A stretch of DNA of 64,000 nucleotides from Acetobacteraceae bacterium (lineage in GTDB: Bacteria > Pseudomonadota > Alphaproteobacteria > Acetobacterales > Acetobacteraceae). This document shows, piece by piece, positions 59,377 to 64,000 of the stretch. The first letter of the stretch is position 1. Each line of letters begins with the position of its first letter. The notes beneath the pieces were generated by a model, which worked only from the letters and a program-made list of their open reading frames with translations, searched no databases and was not told the origin of the DNA. A program made the translations under genes and the position numbers. Where the stretch lies: assembly GCA_027482245.1 (NCBI GenBank), contig JAIXWG010000061.1, forward strand, positions 62,001 to 126,000, written 5' to 3'.

Positions 59377-61520
59377 ACCTGGCCTTCCGCAACGCCGTGC
59401 AGGGCGGCGACGACAAGCCGAAGCTGCCGGGCAGCCTCCATGTGAACCGCCGGCTCGACCAGTGGCTGTCGATCCAGCCCGAAGGCACGGTCACCATCAC
59501 GCCGGGAAAGGTCGAGCTGGGGCAGGGGATCGTCACGGCGCTCGCCCAGATCGCGGCGGAGGAGCTGGACGTCGCGCTTTCCCGCATCGTCATGCGCCCG
59601 GCCTCCACGCCGGCCAGCCCGGACGAGGCGGTGACGAGCGGCAGCCTCTCCGTCCAGGAATCCGGCATGGCCATCCGCCATGCCTGCGCCGAGGCGCGTG
59701 GCATCTTTGTGAGTGTCATCGCGCAGCGGACGGGCGTGCCGCGCGAGGATATCGCAGTCCAGGACGGCGACTTCATAGCGCCGGATGGCCGCGTGCTCGG
59801 TTCCTACTGGTCCATGGCCGATGCCGCGCTGCTGGCGGTGGAGGCGACGCCGGGCCACCGCGCCAAGCCTGCTTCCGCGCGCCGCATCACCGGAACCTCG
59901 ACGCCGCGCCTCGACCTGCCCGCCAAGGTCTTCGGCCAGCCGCGCTTCGTCCACGATTTGCGCCTGCCCGGCATGCTGCATGCCCGCATGGTCCGCCCCG
60001 GCGCGCGCGGTGCGACGCTGGCCGCGCTGAAGGACGGGCCGCTGCCCGGTGGTGCGACGGTCTTCCGCAGCGGCAGCGTCCTCGCCGCCGTCGCTGCGCA
60101 GGAACACCATGCGGAGGCCGCCGCCGCGCGCCTCGCCGCGCGCGCAACCTGGGACGCCGCGGACACGCTGCCGGAGGAGCACGCGCTGGAGGCCTGGATG
60201 GAGGCCGCGCCGCGCGAGGACTCCACCGTGCTGGAGCGCGACGCGGAGACGCCCGCCGCCACCCGCACGATCAGGCGCCGCTTCTTCCGCCCCTTCATCA
60301 CCCACGGCTCCATCGGGACGTGCTGCGCGATCGCGCAGTGGAACGGAGACACGGTCGAGATCTGGTGCCACAGCCAGGGCATCTACAACCTCCGCGCCGA
60401 CCTGACGAAGGCGCTGCGGATGCCGGCCGAAGACATCATCCTGCATCACGTCGAGGGTGCCGGCTGCTACGGCCATAACGGCGCCGATGATGTCGCCCTC
60501 GATGCCGCGCTGATCGCCCGCGCGCACCCCGCCACGCCGATCCGCGTCCTCTGGTCCCGCGCCGAGGAACTCGCCTGGGGCCCCGCATCGCCCGCGATGA
60601 TCGTCGATGTGGCGGCGGAGGCCGACGACTCCGGCACGCTGCTGCGCTGGACGCAGAACGTGCTCTCCAACGGGCATTCCGGCCGCCCCGGCCGCGGCGC
60701 GCTGCCGACGCTGCTCGCGGCCTCGATGATGGAGGATGGCTTCGCCGTCCCGCCCGCCATCAACCCGCCGCTGGCCGGTGGCGGCGGCGCGCAGCGCAAC
60801 GCCGTGCCGCCCTATCGCGTGCCGGCGCTGCGCGTGGACATGACGCGCATCACCGCCATGCCGCTCCGCAGCTCCGCGCTGCGCGGTCTCGGCGCACTGG
60901 TGAATGTCTGGGCGATCGAGAGCGTCATGGACGAACTCGCCGCCCAGGCCGGCGAGGATCCGCTCGCGCACCGCCTCCGTCACCTCGATGATGCGCGGTC
61001 GCGTGACGTTCTGGCGCGCGCCGCGCTGATGGCAGACTGGCCGAACCGCTTGAAGCGCGACGGCGTCGGGATGGGCCTCGCCGTCTCCCGCTACAAGGGC
61101 AGCGGCGCCTGGTGCGCTGCCGTGGCGGAGGTCGAGGCCGGGGAGCGCATCCGCTGCACCCGCCTCTGGCTCGCCGCCGATGTGGGGGAGGTGGTGAACC
61201 CCGACGGCTCGCTGAACCAGATCGAGGGCGGCGCCATCCAGGCGACCTCGCTCTGTCTGCTGGAAGCGGTGCGCCACGATGCGCGCACCGTCACCTCCGA
61301 CAGCTGGGAGAGCTACCCGATCCTCCGCTTCTCCGACGTCCCGCGCGTGCAGGCCGAACTCATCGCGCGGCCGGAGGCGCCGCCGCTCGGTGCCGGCGAA
61401 TGCAGCCTTGGCCCCGTCATCGCCGCCATCGCCAATGCCATCGCCGATGCGCTTGATGTCCGCGTCACGCGCTGGCCCTTCACGCCCGACAATATCGCCC
61501 GCGCCATGGATGAAGCATGA
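59373..61520 (+). CDS. molybdopterin-binding subunit of a xanthine dehydrogenase-family hydroxylase (IorB/NicB-like)
   Basis: A 715-residue molybdenum-cofactor subunit. Family parts: GKVELGQGIVTALAQIAAEE, TGTSTPRLDLPAKVFGQPRF, FITHGSIGTCCAIAQW, a Moco-binding stretch around residues 355-400, and the catalytic Glu in PPLGAGECSLGP. The HGSIG segment and lack of a separate FAD subunit place it with IorB/nicotinate-dehydrogenase types, which hydroxylate N-heterocycles. It has no C-terminal cytochrome domain, so an external acceptor is needed. It overlaps the next gene by 4 bases (ATGA). Confidence 0.9.
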   Translation: MNLAFRNAVQGGDDKPKLPGSLHVNRRLDQWLSIQPEGTVTITPGKVELGQGIVTALAQIAAEELDVALSRIVMRPASTPASPDEAVTSGSLSVQESGMAIRHACAEARGIFVSVIAQRTGVPREDIAVQDGDFIAPDGRVLGSYWSMADAALLAVEATPGHRAKPASARRITGTSTPRLDLPAKVFGQPRFVHDLRLPGMLHARMVRPGARGATLAALKDGPLPGGATVFRSGSVLAAVAAQEHHAEAAAARLAARATWDAADTLPEEHALEAWMEAAPREDSTVLERDAETPAATRTIRRRFFRPFITHGSIGTCCAIAQWNGDTVEIWCHSQGIYNLRADLTKALRMPAEDIILHHVEGAGCYGHNGADDVALDAALIARAHPATPIRVLWSRAEELAWGPASPAMIVDVAAEADDSGTLLRWTQNVLSNGHSGRPGRGALPTLLAASMMEDGFAVPPAINPPLAGGGGAQRNAVPPYRVPALRVDMTRITAMPLRSSALRGLGALVNVWAIESVMDELAAQAGEDPLAHRLRHLDDARSRDVLARAALMADWPNRLKRDGVGMGLAVSRYKGSGAWCAAVAEVEAGERIRCTRLWLAADVGEVVNPDGSLNQIEGGAIQATSLCLLEAVRHDARTVTSDSWESYPILRFSDVPRVQAELIARPEAPPLGAGECSLGPVIAAIANAIADALDVRVTRWPFTPDNIARAMDEA

Positions 61521-62473
61521 CCCAGCTCTCGCTCGCCTGCACCCTCACCGACCGCACCCGCGCCGTGGTGGAGGGACGCATCAAGGTCGAGGGCTTCGAC
61601 ATCGCCTTCACCCCTGGCGAGCCTGAGGACCTATTCCGCATCGCGATGCGGGAGGCGCGCTACGACATCACGGAGATGTCGATGGGCAGCCACATCCTCT
61701 CCGTCGCGCGCGGTGACAGCCGCTACATCGGCGTGCCCGTCTTCCCGAGCCGCGCCTTCCGCCATTCCGCCATCTACATCCGCACGGACCGCGGTATCGC
61801 CGGGCCGAAGGATCTGGCCGGGCGCGTGATCGGCCTGCCGGAATACCAGCAGACCGCGGCCGTCTGGGTGCGCGGCGTGCTGCGCGACCATTACGGCGTG
61901 GACCTGTCCGGCATCACCTGGAAGGTCGCCGGCGAACGCACGCCGATCGTGCTGCCCCCGCAGATCCGGAAGGAGAGCATCGCGGAGGGCCAGACGCTGG
62001 ACGCCATGCTGGCGGCCGGGGAGATCGACGCCGTCATCGCGCCGCGTCCGCCCGGCTGCTTCGTGAACCGGACGGCGCCCGTGGCGCGCCTGTTCCCCGA
62101 TTTCCGCAGCCATGAGGAAGCCTACTACAAGGCCACGGGCTTCTTCCCGATCATGCACTGCATCGCCATCCGGCGGGACGTGGCGGCGGCCAATCCAGGC
62201 CTGCCCATGGCGCTGTTCAACGCCTTCAGCGCCGCCAAGGCCCATGCGCTGGCGGAAGCTGCGATGGTGAACGTGTTGCGCGTCTCCATCCCGTGGATCG
62301 CGGCGGAGGTCGCGAAGCAGACGGAGTTCATGGGAGGCGACCCCTGGCCCTACGGCTTCCAGCGCAACCGCGCGGAGATTGCCGCCATGTGCGGCTTCTC
62401 CGCGGCCGATGGCCTGACTTCCCAGGACGTGCAGCCGGAGGCACTGTTTCACGAGACGACGCACGGCGTGTAA
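61517..62473 (+). CDS. 4,5-dihydroxyphthalate decarboxylase-like protein
   Basis: A 318-residue protein without a signal peptide, with a periplasmic-binding-protein fold used in the cytosol. It matches the dihydroxyphthalate decarboxylase family: LACTLTDRTRAVVEGRI near the start, DITEMSMGSHILSVARGD, IPVFPSR-like VPVFPSRAFRHSAIYIR, and VIAPRPPGCF. The family decarboxylates 4,5-dihydroxyphthalate to protocatechuate. ATGA overlap with the molybdenum subunit shows that the two act together. Here the real substrate may be a hydroxylated heteroaromatic acid. Confidence 0.82.
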   Translation: MTQLSLACTLTDRTRAVVEGRIKVEGFDIAFTPGEPEDLFRIAMREARYDITEMSMGSHILSVARGDSRYIGVPVFPSRAFRHSAIYIRTDRGIAGPKDLAGRVIGLPEYQQTAAVWVRGVLRDHYGVDLSGITWKVAGERTPIVLPPQIRKESIAEGQTLDAMLAAGEIDAVIAPRPPGCFVNRTAPVARLFPDFRSHEEAYYKATGFFPIMHCIAIRRDVAAANPGLPMALFNAFSAAKAHALAEAAMVNVLRVSIPWIAAEVAKQTEFMGGDPWPYGFQRNRAEIAAMCGFSAADGLTSQDVQPEALFHETTHGV

Positions 62474-62503
62474 CCGCCGGCGCGCTTTGGGAGGAACCAA
62501 CCA

Positions 62504-63469
62504 ATGATCCGTACCGGAAGGCGCGCCCTGCTGGGCGCCGCTGCCCTTCTCGCCGCGCCGCGCATCGCCAGCGCGCAGTCCAACACCATCCGCATCGTGG
62601 TGCCCTTCGGCCCCGGCGGATCCACGGACGCCGTCGCGCGGCTGGTGGCGCCCGGTGTGGGCGCGAAGCTCGGCGCGACCGTCGTGGTGGAGAACCGGTC
62701 CGGCGCCGCGGGCTCCATCGGCGCCGACATCGTGGCGAAGGCCCGACCGGACGGCCTGACCTGGATGCTGACCTTCGACAGCCACGCGACCATCCCCGCG
62801 CTGCTGCGCACGCCGCCGCTGAACGTACTGACGGACCTCGACCCCGTCATGCTCATCGGCGGATCGCCCTATGCCGTCGCCTGCAAGCCGGACAAGCCCT
62901 TCCGCACCCTGGCGGATGCGGTGGCGCGGGCGAAGGCGCAGCGGGACAGCGTTTCCTACGGCTCCACCGGCAACGGCACCATCGGCCACCTCACGATGAT
63001 CCAGCTGGGCGACCGGGAAGGCACCAGCTTCCAGCACGTGCCCTATCGCAGCGGCGGGCTCGCGGTGAATGACGCCGTCGCCGGCCATGTGGACATGATG
63101 ATCGGCAGCGCCGCGCTCATGCTGCCGCACATCGCCGGCGGGTCGCTGCGCCCGCTGATGCAGTTCGGCCCGACGCGGCTTGCGGGCCTGCCCGATACGC
63201 CCACCAGCGCGGAAGGCGGCTATGCGGGGCTGGAGGCCGAGGCCTGGTGGGGCGTCTGGGGCCCGAAGGGAACGCCGCCCGCCATGATCGCCGCCATGAA
63301 CGCCGCGCTGCGCGAAGCGCTCTCCGAGGAACGCGCCCGCCGCGTGATGACGGAAACGCAGCAGGCCCGCCTGGTGCTGTCCTCGCCCGAGGAACTCCGC
63401 ACCTTCTTCGCCCGCCAGGTGGAGACCTGGGGCGCGATCGTGCGCGCCAACAACATCCAGCCGGATTGA
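62504..63469 (+). CDS. TctC/Bug-family tripartite tricarboxylate-type binding protein
   Basis: A 321-residue periplasmic binding protein with signal MIRTGRRALLGAAALLAAPR. Family parts: IRIVVPFGPGGSTDAVARL, VVVENRSGAAGSIGADIVA, LPDTPTSAEGGYAGLEAEAW. GGGAGGAACC sits 7 bases before the ATG at 62504. It is the second TctC protein in this operon, divergent from the one at 57947, so two related carboxylates may be taken up. It lies 5 bases before the RraA-like gene. Confidence 0.92.
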   Translation: MIRTGRRALLGAAALLAAPRIASAQSNTIRIVVPFGPGGSTDAVARLVAPGVGAKLGATVVVENRSGAAGSIGADIVAKARPDGLTWMLTFDSHATIPALLRTPPLNVLTDLDPVMLIGGSPYAVACKPDKPFRTLADAVARAKAQRDSVSYGSTGNGTIGHLTMIQLGDREGTSFQHVPYRSGGLAVNDAVAGHVDMMIGSAALMLPHIAGGSLRPLMQFGPTRLAGLPDTPTSAEGGYAGLEAEAWWGVWGPKGTPPAMIAAMNAALREALSEERARRVMTETQQARLVLSSPEELRTFFARQVETWGAIVRANNIQPD

Positions 63470-63474
63470 CCCTG

Positions 63475-64000
63475 ATGTCCTTCGACCGCCTGCCTTCGGA
63501 TGTCCTCGCCCGCTTCGCGAAGCTGCCTTCCTCCTCCGTCTCCGATGCCTGCGACAAGCTTGGCATCGCGGGGCAGGTGGATGGGCTGAAGCCGATGCTG
63601 CAGGGCGCGCGCATCTGCGGCCAGGCGGTCACGCTGCGCTACATGCCGGTCGGCCCGGCGGGTGGCACGGTGGGGGATTTCCTGCATCTGGCGGAGGCCG
63701 GCGACGTCGTCGTCATCGACAATCGCGGCAGGCTCGACTGCACGGTCTGGGGCAACATCCTGACCGAATTCGCCAAGGCCCGCGGCGTGGCCGGCACGGT
63801 GATCGATGGCGTGAACCGCGATGTGACGGAGAGCCGCGACTACGGCTACCCCATCTGGTCCCGCGCCAACCATTCCCGCACAGGCAAGGACCGCGTGGCG
63901 CTGGATGCGACGAACGTGCCCGTCGTGCTCGGCCATGTCCGCGTCGATCCGGGCGACGTCATCTGCGCGGATGACAGCTGCGTCGTCTGCGTCCCCCTGA
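63475..64000 (+). CDS. RraA-like aldolase-family protein (partial, cut by the window end)
   Basis: The ATG at 63475 starts a frame open to the window end (175 residues seen). It matches the RraA/HMG-aldolase family: LPSSSVSDACDKLGIAGQV at the front, VGPAGGTVGDFLHLAEAGDV, and IDNRGRLDCTVWGNIL. The Arg-Asp pair lies in GVNRDVTES, fitting a lyase active site. It is 5 bases after the second TctC gene, so it ends or continues the operon that starts at 57947. A pyruvate-releasing lyase would suit the last step of ring-cleavage product breakdown. Confidence 0.85.
   Translation, partial: MSFDRLPSDVLARFAKLPSSSVSDACDKLGIAGQVDGLKPMLQGARICGQAVTLRYMPVGPAGGTVGDFLHLAEAGDVVVIDNRGRLDCTVWGNILTEFAKARGVAGTVIDGVNRDVTESRDYGYPIWSRANHSRTGKDRVALDATNVPVVLGHVRVDPGDVICADDSCVVCVPL

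Noticed and set aside
39187-64000. A complete tripartite tricarboxylate transporter
   Set aside because: Five binding proteins of this family were found but no TctA or TctB membrane gene in the window, so no complete system can be claimed.

Overview
The window is very GC-rich DNA (about 70% by eye, with GC-biased third codon positions) from an alphaproteobacterium, most likely Acetobacteraceae of the Roseomonas type. The basis is inference: five orphan tripartite-tricarboxylate-type (TctC/Bug) binding proteins, a LivHMGF transporter, homospermidine synthase, a BciB-like FrhB protein, and many short translationally coupled operons (ATGA, GTGA, TGATG overlaps). No rRNA, tRNA, CRISPR array, transposase or phage gene was recognised. 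The window reads as an ordinary chromosomal catabolic and transport region.

Layout. 0-4.7 kb: the tail of a TauD-like dioxygenase, a leftward protocatechuate 3,4-dioxygenase operon (BKACE-pcaH-pcaG-hydroxyacid dehydrogenase), a YrdC-like gene and a small unknown. 4.7-8 kb: a leftward branched-chain amino-acid-type ABC transporter (livG-livF-livH-livM). 8-15 kb: aldo/keto reductase genes, including an AKR-RidA fusion, a LivK-like binding protein, an unusual SDR and a YoaK/DUF1275 membrane protein. 15-18 kb: small basic and proline-rich proteins and an unrecognised 710-residue protein. 18-27 kb: FrhB/BciB-like reductase, RraA-like aldolase, OsmC, a divergent hydroxyacid-dehydrogenase/SDR pair with a GntR regulator, a hydrolase plus peptide-type binding protein, and a methyltransferase. 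27-31 kb: a polyamine block (homospermidine synthase, ornithine decarboxylase with a candidate leader, agmatinase-like protein). 31-36 kb: LigAB-type extradiol dioxygenase, then divergent kynA/kynU-like genes around a perfect palindrome, and a P450. 36-39 kb: hydroxyacid dehydrogenase, peptide-type binding protein, IclR regulator. 39-48 kb: a leftward run of DHODH-like enzyme, cupin, class II aldolase, three TctC proteins and HyuB/HyuA. 48-52 kb: a PotABCD-like ABC operon ending at a clear terminator. 52-56 kb: an NMT1/THI5-type ABC operon with a cytosine-deaminase-like amidohydrolase. 56-64 kb: two flavodoxin-fold quinone reductases around a cupin, then an operon of TctC protein, 2Fe-2S subunit, molybdenum hydroxylase, dihydroxyphthalate-decarboxylase-like protein, a second TctC protein and an RraA-like protein cut by the window end.

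How it works together. Most modules pair periplasmic capture of organic acids, amino acids or cyclic ureides/pyrimidines with oxidoreductases, ring-cleavage enzymes or lyases. Two different ring-cleavage chemistries acting on catechol-type acids are present. The 39-56 kb stretch (DHODH-like, HyuAB, cytosine-deaminase-like, NMT1-type transporter) suggests cyclic amide or pyrimidine use. The 58-64 kb operon looks like an undescribed pathway in which a Mo-hydroxylase and a decarboxylase act on an imported aromatic or heteroaromatic acid. Dispersed GC-rich palindromes occupy several intergenic gaps.
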